Shown here: positions 51,560-63,006 of the stretch, piece by piece
Position numbering within the stretch: the stretch's first letter is position 1
Layout: each line of letters starts with the position of its first letter
Assembly (NCBI GenBank): GCA_033182465.1
Contig: CP137323.1
Span: forward strand, 1,240,001 to 1,304,000
Direction of reading: 5' to 3'
DNA from: Sanghuangporus weigelae
Taxonomy: Eukaryota > Basidiomycota > Agaricomycetes > Hymenochaetales > Hymenochaetaceae
DNA length: 64,000 nucleotides
The notes under the pieces: generated by a model
Databases searched by the model: none
Seen by the model: only the letters and a program-made list of their open reading frames with translations
What the model was told of the DNA's origin: nothing
Made by a program: the position numbers and the translations under genes

Positions 51560-53068
51560 CCAAGGAACCAGTAACGATCTGAAGCGATTATGCAAATCTT
51601 CAATATTTCATGACAGCTCAGAATCTATCGAGATGTCAAGCGAGATGAGCACTAGAGTTATCCCAATATAACTTCAAGATTCTCCATTGGCCAGGCAAGA
51701 AGAATTAAGCCGACGAATTATCACAATGATCCAATTACATGCCAGAGGACAAGGACAACTTAGAAGTTACCTTGTTACCTCCCGATATAATCAAATAGCA
51801 GACACTGCGACAAACGGAGATCAACGGCCTATACAGGCTAGAAACCAAAACGGTCATTATCTCTGATCCTATTATACAAACCATCAAGAGGAACTACAAT
51901 TCTGAGAAAGCCAAGCAAGAAATTATAGTAATTAGGAAGATCAATGACTACAGTTGCAGGAATGGCTTGCACTACATAACCAATGCATTATATGTCCCGC
52001 CATCCACCAACCTATGAGTGTTGCTAATCCGAAGGCGCCATGACCACAAGCTTGCAGGCCACCCAGAAGCAGAAAAGACCATAGAGCTTGTAAAGCGAGT
52101 ATACTATTGGCCAAAGATGGAAGAAATGATCTGAGAATACACTGCATCCTGTGACATATGCCAACATGCAAAACTGATTTGACAGTTTCGAAATCTGCCG
52201 CTCCAACCATTGCAGGCATCGCGTCAACCATGGAAAACCATAACCTGTGACCTAATCACCGATTTACCAGTCAGCAACGAAGGCTACAGTGCGATTCTTG
52301 CTATAGTGGACAAACTCACTAAGATGGGAAAGTTCATTCCTTGTCAGAGAATACTCAATGCTAAGCAGTTGGCATGCTTGTTCCACCAACATATTTTCAA
52401 GTACTACGGGGCCCCTAAACGAGTAATCTCCAACTGAGGTAGCAACTTCACTGCACAATTCCTCAAGGAGTTCTACAGGCTCATCGATGTGGATTGGAAA
52501 ACTAGTACAGCATATCATCCACAGACAGATGGTCAAAGTGAGCATCTTAACCAAGAACTCAAACAGTACTTATGCTGCTACATGTCCTACCGACAGACAG
52601 ATTGGGCAGAGTACATCGATATAGCAGAATTCGCCTACAACAACAGGAAGCACAGTACAACACATCAGTCACCATTTAATACACTGTATGGATGGCATCC
52701 TCACCTAGATGTTGGGGAGACCGGTGATTCAAACGACCCAGAAGCAATAAATCACCTAGAGGAGCTTTGACAAGTACAGCAAGAAGCCTATAATTTGATT
52801 AGGCAGACAAACGAGGCTATGAAGCTTTATGCAGACCTGCACCAAGGCAAACTGCCAGAATACAAGCCGAGAGATGAAGTGTTACTAGACATGAGAAATC
52901 TCAGTCGACTGGAACCAACGAAGAAACTTGCTATGAAATGGGCAGGGCCTTATAAAGTTGACAAGGCAGTTGGACAAGTGTCATTTCAATTATGCTTACC
53001 CAAAACACTTCCGATTCACCCAGTGTTTCATACAAGTCTTCTCAGGCCTCCTATGTTGGATGAACCGT

Positions 53069-54487
53069 TGTAGACTATCAGACCCTCTTAAGCAGTGGCG
53101 AAGGCGACGGCGTTCGACCACAGAGAGGCGTCGGCGGTGTCAAAGATCGGAGAGGTAAGAAGGGATCCAACTCGTGGCTAGACCTCCTGGACAGCTTGGT
53201 GCCGTGGCGGACAATTTGACCCGGAAGCACTGCCGCCAATCGGGATGCGCGCTCAGTCGTGGGGAGAGCTCAATCGTAAGGGCTATGATATGATCCGCGT
53301 ATAAAGGGGACGCCCCCGATAATGTACGAGACAAAGCCGCCGACGAGTCAAGATGTCGGCGTCGCGAATAAGCAATAGAGCGACGGCGCTGTCGAGTCCT
53401 GCGAGCGGCGGCGATTACTAGTAGAGCGACGGTACCGCCGATTACCAGGAGAGCGACGGTGTCGCCGATTACCAGGAGAGCGACGGTGTCGCCGATTGTC
53501 AAGAGGGCGATGGCGCTGCCGATTCCCAGGAGAGCGGCGGGGTCGCCGATTACCAGGAGAGCGACGGTGTCGCCGATTGTCAAGAGGGCGATGGCGCTGC
53601 CGATTCCCAGGACGGGGGATAGCTCTGCCGATCACTTGCGCAGTGGCGAGTGAGCACGTGCCCCTGTTATTCCCTTAAACGGGGGCGGCGTCTTGTGTCG
53701 GCACACGATCTTCGGCAGAGGCGATAGAGAGCAAAAGGGCTAATAGAGACGAGAGGAGTGCACTGAGATCTATTCTGAACTACTGCTTCTGAACACTACA
53801 TACATGAGGTCTATATATACTGGGGAATGCTGGGAAGAGCGTCACAGAGGCGGCGACAGTGACGGCGCGTCACAGGCGCGCAATTGGTGCGGACCCGAAG
53901 ATCGGGGCGCGCCGCGAAGCTGCCAAGACACGGGCGCGCGCTGATCGGGCTGGCGGTGATTGGCGCGGCGCATCATCATCGGGCGCGCTCGGATCGCTAA
54001 GTGGTCGCACCACACGAATATGAAAGGTCAGGGGAGGCAATAATACTAAAAGGGGAATACGCGAGTGGCCGCCGCGTCCGACAATCGGACTCGGCGCACG
54101 AAGCAGCATAGTATGAACATGAAACGTGGTACCTGGGACCTTGTAAAACCACTACCCGACGTCGGATAAGCCAATCAACAGGAGCCGACGAATATTCCAT
54201 CGGCTATACGGTTCGATATCCTTCCGCCGCCGTAGCCGATACATCCGTTGCAATGTTCCAGGCGCCCGTGTATCAGAAAGTGCGGCTGGCCAAGCATACT
54301 CGGTTTGGGAAGTCTTCGAAGGACGGGAGGCGGCGGACGTATTGGTTGAGCCGCGAATCAAGGAGCGGCGGTTTGGAAGGTCTTAAGGAGCGGCGGAGGT
54401 GTAGCGGTCGCCGCACGATGGTATACTGTACGGAGTACTGAGGGGCCTGTACCGACGTACCAGTACAGGCAAGTGCGGCGCACTACA
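53069..54487 (+). mobile_element. Insertion D: LTR-type element, 1,419 bp, probably a solo LTR
   Basis: Lies between the integrase C-terminal part and the chromodomain segment of element A. Ends are TGTAG..CTACA with CCGT on both sides (53,065-53,068 and 54,488-54,491; 5 bp if ACCGT is counted). Much richer in G+C than its host element. Includes a 27-bp minisatellite and TATA-like boxes (for example near 53,301 and 53,811). Confidence 0.7.
53425..53612. repeat. 27-bp minisatellite inside insertion D
   Basis: About seven imperfect units built on GCCGATTACCAGGAGAGCGA and variants (GATTGTCAAGAGGGCGATGG, GATTCCCAGGAGAGCGGCGG). The unit is a multiple of three, so ORFs across it on both strands show regular nine-residue repeats; these are by-products. 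Confidence 0.8.
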
Positions 54488-54849
54488 CCGTCACCTATTA
54501 AAGTGGAGGGAGAAGCAGAGTACGAAGTGGAGATGATTCATGACACAAGACATCATCGGAACAGAGTCCAGTACCTCATCTAATGGAAAGGATACCAAGA
54601 GCGAACATGGGAGCCACTTGACAATCTCAAGAACTTCTATTAATTGGTAGAAGCATTCCACAAGAAGTATCCTCAGGCAATCAAACCAGTGAACCTTAGT
54701 CAGTGGATCGCCACACGGAAATAAATCAGGCAATAATTGAGTCACATGTACACCACCTATGGAGCCGACAATAGAGACTCTTAGAAAGCCACAGTAGGAC
54801 AATGAGTAAGGCATCTCACATCCTTACCAAGCTATGACATCAGTATAGC

Positions 54850-56440
54850 CCAAGGGAGCAGAGCAGAGACAAACAAATTAGACAAGGCAAAGCCAATATA
54901 CCAGATGAATGGTATAAAGGAGGAACAATTTTGAGCTGAAGGAGCATCAACTCGAATACCAACAGCTCTACACCTCTGAAGTAAACTACTACTCAGCTAT
55001 GCCTATCTTCAACAAGCTTCATGCATGCTGCAAGCTGCAAGACGCACCAGAGTGGACCTTTGAACTCAGGACACTAAGCAAACATTACCAATGGCCACAG
55101 TATTGCAACCGATTCAACCAGGAGAACTATGAAGAAGAGATTGTACCCTTCTATCTAGGGAAGTACTTCGACAACTTATTTCTACAATAGAACAAGGCCT
55201 ACAAAGCCAGAGGCATCAGGCCGCAGCTGATGATACCGAATCAACTGTCTAGTGACAGGCTGAGACTTAGTGATCCTCAGAATGCAGCAGTCCAATGACT
55301 CAATGATGAAACATTCCTGACCTATGCTATGGAACTTCAAGTACTAGTGTACCAACCAGAAGGAATCAACTTTGTACACAGGCAGACATGCAAAAATGTT
55401 AGAGGAATCCTTCATTCAGTGATACAGATCTGTGCATACTGCCGAGACCTAACAATTGCAATCATGGACCGCATGGTACAATGGAGCCATTATTACACCA
55501 TCACGATGAGACTAGTCAACTACATGAACCATATGGCCGACCAGACAAGTCTCTACGCAGTACGGACTCAGCAGTTTACAATCACACTGAACATGACAAA
55601 GTACTACGAAGGCACAAGGTACTAGGCAATAATGACAAACAGAGATGCAGCACTATTACTCCATGATCTGCTACAGCATGTAGTAAATGGCGAAGTCGTA
55701 AACTATGACCCACACTACCTTATGGACCTCAACAGGCATGAGGAGGAAACCAGAGAAATATTAGGAGCGACAAAGGACCTACTCGAAAAAGACATTATGG
55801 TCACAGCTTACCAATTCCCAAGGGAACTGTACACAGAAGGCCAACCATTTACAATGGTAGAACGCAAAGATACATTTGGTTATTCCAGTGAATCTAAATC
55901 GAGCGAGGAGGAAGGCGAACTACCAACACCACCGCCTATCAACAATTTGAATCACGATGAAGCGATGATTGAGGAACCTGAAGCTATATAATTGTTTTAT
56001 TCTTTTATGCAACCCCTTTCCCATATCGTGACCTGACATGGTCAATTATGCATTCTATTTTTATCCTATGGTATTTATGATCCCATCTGATCAAATTATG
56101 CCTTTATGCAACCATTATTCCCTATCCACTATGGTATTTATTCGCTATATTCCCTGCCAAGCCAAGTCGCAACCTATTATTCTGCTGAGACTGTTGACAC
56201 AACAGAATCTACAAAACAACAAGTTGTCCTTGTACTTGACAGCAAAGACTAGCATATTATGCATTATGCACTCCTTTTATTCACGCTCATTTGGTTGCAG
56301 ATGTAGCAATACACTATGCAAAGAGTTGGAACACTGGCAAGGTGTTCTTACAATTTGTATATGTATTGCTATCCGTCGCCAAATAAGCAAATTATGCTTA
56401 CCCTTTATTATCTTCTATGAAGAGGAGGAGCCAAAATAGG
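54850..56440 (+). other. Unassigned ORF remnants between chromodomain and 3' LTR of element A
   Basis: Open plus-strand stretches at 54,999-55,190, 55,329-55,625, 55,632-55,991 and 56,038-56,439 lie downstream of pol, where most Gypsy elements have nothing. No zinc knuckle, capsid motif or clear membrane segment was recognised. One piece ends in an acidic, Ser/Glu/Pro-rich tail near 55,900. It may be a displaced or captured ORF. Treated as fossil. Confidence 0.5.
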
Positions 56441-56725
56441 CCCATACTCTATTCTTTTCTTTGGAAAATTTCTATTTGGGAGCCGATGAACTGTAGGTGA
56501 AGCTATGGCCTGTATATAAGGGCTGATTTATCACCCTATACCAAGTCATACACCTGGCTCTTCACTATCAAATTGGTACCAAAACTTACTCAGTAACGAC
56601 TTAATGACTTTACGATTTTCTTTGCTCAATCACTTTCAATTGCGTCATATTCTTTATATGATGCACATTCACATTCATTTCACATTCTAAACCCTTCCCA
56701 CCACCTATTACAATTCTATCACTTC

Positions 56726-57024
56726 TCAAACACCCGTCTCACGACGTTCCTGTGATGCGATACCTGCATTTTTGATGATCGAATTGACACCCTCAGCACT
56801 GTAACCAAGTGTACGAGTCACACAAAATTCAACTTCGCTCTTGTTGTTCTGGAAAAATTGCATCTCATGATCATGTTCCTAGAGTAGCATTAGCAAACGC
56901 AAAGTAACACAGAGCATTTATCACTCACCTGAGAGCGCTTCTTGCGCTCAAGATACCAGAAATTTGCACTGATCACCACCACAAAGACAATGAAAACAAC
57001 AGTAGCAGCAACAACTTTCAACAT
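56726..57024 (-). other. Antisense open stretch with hydrophobic N-terminus, inside element A
   Basis: On the minus strand just inside the 3' LTR an ATG opens a segment with about 20 hydrophobic residues (VVAATVVFIVFVVVIS) followed by basic residues. After a stretch with GTGAGT..CTAG ends comes a second open segment. It resembles a small single-pass membrane protein, but may be chance or a captured host fragment. Function unknown. Confidence 0.4.
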
Positions 57025-57134
57025 ACTGGGCAAGGATGATGATGGTTTGATAGCAAAGATCAACCATCACTAGGTGACCCTTTATCTGAGCTTTCTCACG
57101 GATTAGGATGAACATTTCTCCGAAAGTTCATCTT

Positions 57135-57142
57135 AGGGGGGG
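57135..57142 (+). promoter_or_regulatory. Polypurine tract of element A
   Basis: A run of A/G immediately before the 3' LTR start (TGTAGTG), the expected plus-strand primer site of LTR retrotransposons. Confidence 0.65.
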
Positions 57143-57537
57143 TGTAGTGAAAGGATCCGCTCAAAATCTCGTATCAGGATCGATGCTCTCGCATCAGGAT
57201 CGACGAATCTACACGATTGGCACTCCAAACGCAACCAGTAACCAGGCCAGCTATCACAAGGCCCAAGCAAACGTTCAAGCGGTCTAGACAACAGTAACCC
57301 AATACTACCCGAGCGCTAGAAGCACGGCAACAGATACATAATCCCGCTGAATGCTCTAACACCACCGACCGGTTAACACTGCGGACGACCACACTAACGC
57401 CACTGACCAAACTACCGGAGCGACTTCAATCAAAAGAACTCAAGAAGCATCCAGACCTTCTAAGAAGTCCAGAAGTGCAACTACTAAAGCCTAACTTCTA
57501 AAGGCTAAAGGCTAATAAGGTTTCATAGAGACCTCAC

Positions 57538-57990
57538 TGTTAGGCGGTGAGACTAACAGACATTGATATCAAGGCGGCCAACATAACAACAAACAACAGG
57601 CTAAATGCGAGTTGCTAAGCTAGACGCAAGCTATGTCGTAGTAAAGGTAAGTAGAATCCAGTAATACTAGAGTACAAGAGTAGATACCTATGTCGTAGTG
57701 AAGGTAAGTAGAATAGAAAGACAAAGAAATGAAAGAGTCAAACTAGCTACTTATATACACTTTGGACGTGAGAAAGGTCTACTCTATTAAGGAATCACAT
57801 GATGAATGAGTGGAGTGATTAGTGAGCGTCTTAGTTGGAAGGAACAGATTTAGTCATGGTGAATGAGTAAAGATGAATAAGCCATGACGGAGCGAATGGG
57901 ATTAGTAAAAACGGATGAGTAATGTAAAAGAAGAATATTAAAATGAATGATGATGTAATAAAAGAAAAGGAAAATGTTCGAGTCCTAACA
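57538..57990 (+). mobile_element. Insertion E: 453-bp solo LTR
   Basis: TGTTAGG..CCTAACA ends with a perfect 5-bp target duplication CTCAC (57,533-57,537 and 57,991-57,995). The 5' LTR of element A shows the uninterrupted site. Inside, a GTAAGTAGAAT segment is repeated around 57,645 and 57,705. Confidence 0.88.
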
Positions 57991-59139
57991 CTCACTTGCA
58001 TTTCAGCACTGTCAAGTCTGTGCTTGCATTTATATGACCCTTTATGAGATATACTTCTTAGTGGGCATGTCTACACTTGGGAACCATGACTGTTACATCA
58101 AAATTGAACATCAGCTATTGAACCAGCTACATGCCAATCCGCCAAATCTGATCATAACCAAGCGTTGAGAGGAAATCATTATTACAACTCAAACCCCTCG
58201 AACTGCGAACCTAATAACTTGGAGAATGGTTGGATGGTACAAACCTGAGTTGCATGCAAGATGTCCAGCATCTACGATACAAGTGAACCTCTATTTACCG
58301 AGGGACTCAAACCTGAACACCAAACAGTTACAACTCACGATCCAATGAAGGATATGGCATTTCATCTGAGACATTCAATACGATGGCAAAGCATAGTTAG
58401 TCACTCGAACCCAGCAATACCCATCTGCAGAGTTCATGCAGTTCATGGTATGCCTTGGACTATATGCTATGCCGACTCAACACCTGAATACTGATGTGCG
58501 AGCTATGCTTACACTCAATAGACCTCGAGACAAACTTCGAAGAGTCACCACTAGAGCAGCCTATATTGCCCCAAGAGCCAGGATCCCCCATGACAACAAC
58601 ATGATGTTGTAATGGAGCACTAACAGAGGAGTATGACATATCGGAACACCATTTCCATTGTCTCAGTCAGCATAGTGGAGCAACCTTACAAAGATTGGAG
58701 CAATGTGCAGCAAAGTGATGTAAAGCGCAGCAATCCACAGCAAAGAGCACAGCAGAGCGCAGCAGAATGACGTACAATCTGAGTAATGGTGGAGCAAGGA
58801 TGAGTAAAGTGGAAACAGGATGAGTAAGAAATAGGACAGAAAACGGATTAATGGCAGGGCATAAATAGAAGTAGGATTAGGCTCTCTTCCCCCCATCTTT
58901 TGATCCTCTTAACACACTGGTGTAAAGCTTGCTCTACAGTGAGCTATTACTGTGTGCTTTGTACTATCACGCCTCTTGGAAATCCCAATCTGCTTTACTG
59001 TTACCTCATATCTGAAAGCATCCTTAACTCGGACAGCAACTAGGAAGGCCAGTAAGAGACCGCATGGTATAGCCAGACGGCAGTAGATAAAATCACCTCT
59101 GCACAACATACCGCTGCTTAGGCAAAAGGATTGAACTGG

Positions 59140-60613
59140 TGTAATGGTGAGTGGGTTTGTGGACGATCGGACTAGGTCTGTAGGTGCAATCCTAGCAGGC
59201 TAGAGTGTTCGATCCTATAGGGAGCAAGCGAGAATGAATCAGGATGACCAAACAGGAAAGAGTAATCCGGAAGACGGCCCTGGGTGTATGCTGGTGATAT
59301 GTATGAGGGAACCGGTAGCCTATGTATAAAGTGATGCAAGGTGAGCGAGTGGAGAGTAACTCAAAGCCTACTGAGGGGTGAAGGGGTTGCCGGGGTAGTC
59401 TGCAGCGGGGACCCGAGACACTGCATAAGTCAACAGGGGTCTTCGGAATGAAGTCAAGTCACAGAAGGAGAGGTAGAGGGGCACAGCCTAGGCCAGAGGC
59501 TCTGCAGCACTGATCGGGGAAGGAAGTACACTTCCGAGCAATGCTTCCTTCTCCTGCCGGAGAGGTAGAAGCCTCGGTTTGTATAAGACGGCTTCGGAAC
59601 AGGAAAGGAAGCGTCGAGTGGATGTCAAGAAGTCTCTACTAGTATTCGGGGCGGTTGCCACTGCTACTACTACTCTACCTATGACATCGGAGAGTTTTAT
59701 ACACTGTCAGATGATAAAACAAAGACAAAACAAGCGATCTATGACCACCAGTCGAATCGGAAACAGGAGGGGAATGAAACAAAGGAGAAAACACAGCAAG
59801 GAGTGTAAAACCGACACAGTAAAGGTCGTCAGAGAGAGAGAGAATAGAGAAAACACGGCAAGGAGTGGGGGCCAACATGATGAGGGTCAGAATACATACA
59901 GATGAAGAGAAAACATGGCAAGGAGCAGGGACCAATACGATGAGGGTCAGAAATACAGCAAGGAAATGTAAAACAAACTGAAAACTGTCCATGAAGGGTC
60001 CTCCGAGAGGCGCACTTGTGTGTATGAGTGAGATATCTCTCTTTCTCGTGCAGCAGTGTCCAATCGGCAGAAGCCAATCGGGAGTCTGAGCTTCGGAGGC
60101 CACTTCGGCAGTGGCCGGAGAACGGAGCACACCTCATGGAACGTTGGCAGGACGAGGTATGCAGTGTCTGTCAGGCCCAGACACTTTGTGGTGGTCCCTA
60201 ACTGTGTGAAACATTGACTGACAGATCTAGAGGCTGTCAAGAAGAGTCAGTCGAGACTCTAGAGGGGGTCGGCACTCGCTATATCGGTCTGTAGCGAATG
60301 TCGGCTGGCATGACAATGTCGAATATGTACAAAGAAATGTGGTGGGGCACCTGGGGCGCCATATTAACAGGTGCTCGGAGTCTTGGAGTGTGATATATGT
60401 GCAGAGAAGGTAAAGTGGCCTAAGCCAGAAGTATATGGCGAAGTCTCGAGCAAGTCCTAATGTATGTCGGACTGCTCGGCATGAGTCGTAAAGGTTGTAT
60501 ATACTCCATGAGACTGTTGGAGTCCCTGGAAGGTGCCGTACCAGTGTGTTGGACACTAGGGGGATATGTATATTGGAGGTCCGCTGACGCTCAGGATAGC
60601 GCTGTGCGCTACA
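59140..60613 (+). mobile_element. Insertion C: 1,474-bp LTR-type element, probably a solo LTR
   Basis: TGTAATGG..GCGCTACA with CTGG on both sides (59,136-59,139 and 60,614-60,617). The two pieces of the interrupted Gypsy LTR join cleanly across it. Other copies lie at 45,762 (fragment), 61,401 (inverted) and 63,007 (to the window end). Confidence 0.78.
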
Positions 60614-60643
60614 CTGGTGTAACCCTGGGCCTACTCCCTAACA

Positions 60644-61400
60644 GCACCTGATCATGTAGGACAAAGATTTAGGTTAACGACAGGCACAGAACTATGACTA
60701 TCGGACATCGAAGTAGCAGCAAGGCACAGAAGGATTGTAGCTGAGTATATACAGCTGCAGAGATTAACCACTGAGGTTTGACAAGGACTGCCAATCTCTA
60801 ATGATGAGATAAGATCCTCTCCCATGATTGAGGATTAAGGGGCAGAAGCTTGGCCCAGAATGGAGTGCCGGAGAAGAGATGACTTGGCAACCATCAGGTG
60901 GTACCCGGCCTGGAAATAGAGGAAGGCTCTCATGGGAAAACAGATAAGTAGGATTAACATATGATAAGATTGCTGATCGCTAGAAGCATGGGGAAGCTTC
61001 GCAAAGCATCGGAATGTGCAAAGGCTGGTGGACCTCCTGAGTTGGGCAGAAGTGTTTGTGTTTCACCACCAGAATATTGTTGGTGTGTTAGCACAGTAGG
61101 AAAGTGTTGGTGTTGGATGAGACATATTGACCTGCCTAATTAAAGAGTTGTAGTCGGTAGTATTCAGGTAGTTACTAAGCTAAGTAGTTAGTCTATTTAA
61201 GTGCCAGCTGAGGTGGGCATTGTCCCTCAGCAAAATTATTTTGTATCTTCAATCGAAAGCTGTACTCTTCAATTGAAACCCTGTTCTACTATTAAGTCAA
61301 GCTTGAGCCCTAGCTTGCTTCTTAGTAGTACATCTTAACCTTTGCTCTATTACTCTCCAAATATTGTTGGTCAGAAGGAGGAAGCAGGGACTTGTTCCGG
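60644..61400 (+). mobile_element. Fragment of family B (3' half)
   Basis: Parallel to 50,770-51,540: ACTATCGGACATCGAAGTAG, then GATTGAGGATTAAGGGGCAG, then GTCCCTCAGCAAAATTATTT. It is clearly diverged from insertion B, so an older copy. Cut at its right by an inverted family C fragment. Confidence 0.75.
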
Positions 61401-61945
61401 TGTAGTGCACAGCGCTATCCTGAGCATCAGTGGACCTCCGATATACATATCCTCCCAGTGTCTAACACACTGGTACGGCACCTTCCAGGGACTCCAACAG
61501 TCTCAAGAAGTATATACGACCTTTACGACTCATGCTGAGTGATCCGACATACCTTAGGACTCGCCCAAGACTTCACCATATACTTCCAGCTTAGGCCACT
61601 TCACCTTCTCTGCACATATGTCACACTCCAAGACCCCAAGCACCCGCTAATACTGGCCCCCAGGCGCCTTGCCACATTCTTTTGTACATATTCGACATTG
61701 TCACACCAGCCGACATCTGCTACAGTGAATGCCGAGCTCCTAGAGTCTCGACCAGTTCCCCCTTGACGGCCCCTAGATCTACCAGTCAACGTTTCACACA
61801 GCTAGGGACCATCCCAAAGTGTCTGGGCCTGACAGACACTGCATATCTCATCTTGCCAACATTTCACAAGGCGTGCTCCATTCTTCGGCCACATCCGAAG
61901 TGGCCTCCAAGGTTCGGACTCCTGTTTGGCTTTTGCCGATTGTTA
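61401..61945 (-). mobile_element. Inverted fragment of family C (3' half)
   Basis: Reverse complement of about 60,060-60,613, beginning TGTAGTGCACAGCGCTATCC. Ends where an inverted Gypsy LTR starts. Confidence 0.75.
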
Positions 61946-63003
61946 GGGAGTAGGCTCAGGGTTACAACAGTTCAATCCTTTTGCCTAAGCAGCGGTATGT
62001 TGTGCAGAGGTGATCTTATCTACTGCCATCTGGCTATACCATGCGGTCTCTTACTGGCCTTCCTAGTTGCTGTCCGAGTTAAGGATGCTTTTAGATACGA
62101 GGTAATAGTAAAGCAGATTGGGATTTCCAAGAAGCATGATAGTACAAAGCACACAGTAATAGCTTGCTGTAGGGCAAGCTTTACACCAGTGTATTAAGAG
62201 GATTGAAAGATGGGGGAAGAGGGCCTAATTCTACTTCTATTTATGCCCTGTCATTAGTCTATTTTCTGTCCTATTTCTTACTCATCCTGTTTCCACTTTA
62301 CTCATCCTTGCTCCACCATTACTCAGATTGTACATCATTCTGCTGTGCTCTGCTGTGCTCTTTGCTGTGGATTGCTACAGATTGCTGCGCTTTACATCAC
62401 TTTGCTGTACATTGCATCACTTTGCTGTGCATTGCTCCACTGTGCTGACTGAGCCATTGAGGATGCTGACTGAGACAATGGAAGTGGTATTCCGATATGT
62501 CATACTCCTCTGTCAGTGCTCCATTACAACATCATTGTTGTTGTCATAGAGGATCCTGGCTCTTGGGGCAATATAGGCTGCTCTAGTGGTGACTCTTCGA
62601 AGTTTGTCTTGAGGTCCATTGAGTGTCAGTGTAACTCGTACATCGGTATTCAGGTGTCGGGTTGGTGTCGAGTATGGTCCAAGGCATATCATGAACTGCA
62701 TGAACATTGCAGATGAGTGTTGCTGGGTTCAAGTGACTAACTATGCTTTGCCATCATATCGAATGTCTCGAATAAAATGCCATATCCTTCATTGGATTGT
62801 GAGTTGTAACTGTTTGGTGTCCAGGTTCGAGTCTCTCAGTAAGTAGAGGTTTGCTTGTATCGTAGATGCTGGACATCTTGCATGCAACTCGGGTTTGTAC
62901 CATCCAACCATTCTCCAAGTTATTGGGTTCGCAGTGCGAGGGGTTCGAGTTGTAATAATGATTTCCTCTCGACGCTTGGTTACGATCGGATTTGGTGGTA
63001 TAT
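61946..63003 (-). mobile_element. Inverted partial Gypsy LTR (family A)
   Basis: Starts TGTTAGGGAGTAGGC and follows the reverse complement of 47,531 down to about 46,480, including the GCAGCAAAGTGATG-type repeats. It then breaks off next to a family C copy. No pol sequence accompanies it. Confidence 0.8.
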
Positions 63004-63006
63004 GAT

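Larger units (their letters stand above)
45936..60643 (+). mobile_element. Ty3/Gypsy chromodomain LTR retrotransposon (family A), broken and nested
   Basis: Two related LTRs (about 1.6 kb net) bracket pol remnants in plus orientation. Parts: 5' LTR 45,936-47,531; retropepsin-like protease about 47,590-47,960 (DSGAT motif); RT about 49,030-49,650; RNase H about 49,650-51,720 (split by insertion B); integrase zinc-binding region and core about 51,950-52,780; integrase C-terminal part about 52,860-53,060; chromodomain-like segment about 54,490-54,720; unassigned region 54,850-56,440; purine tract about 57,135-57,142; 3' LTR 57,143-60,643 including two insertions. There is essentially no room for gag between the 5' LTR and protease. 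Coding is broken many times, on the order of a dozen or more. LTR divergence and four nested insertions point to an old copy. A fossil. Confidence 0.85.
57143..60643 (+). repeat. 3' LTR of Gypsy element A, interrupted twice
   Basis: Homologous to 45,936-47,531 along its length once insertions E (57,538-57,990) and C (59,140-60,613) are set aside; the net length of about 1,565 bp agrees. Ends CTCCCTAACA as the 5' LTR does. Confidence 0.8.

Noticed and set aside
53140-53653. ORFs with regular nine-residue repeats on both strands
   Set aside because: By-products of the 27-bp minisatellite inside insertion D.
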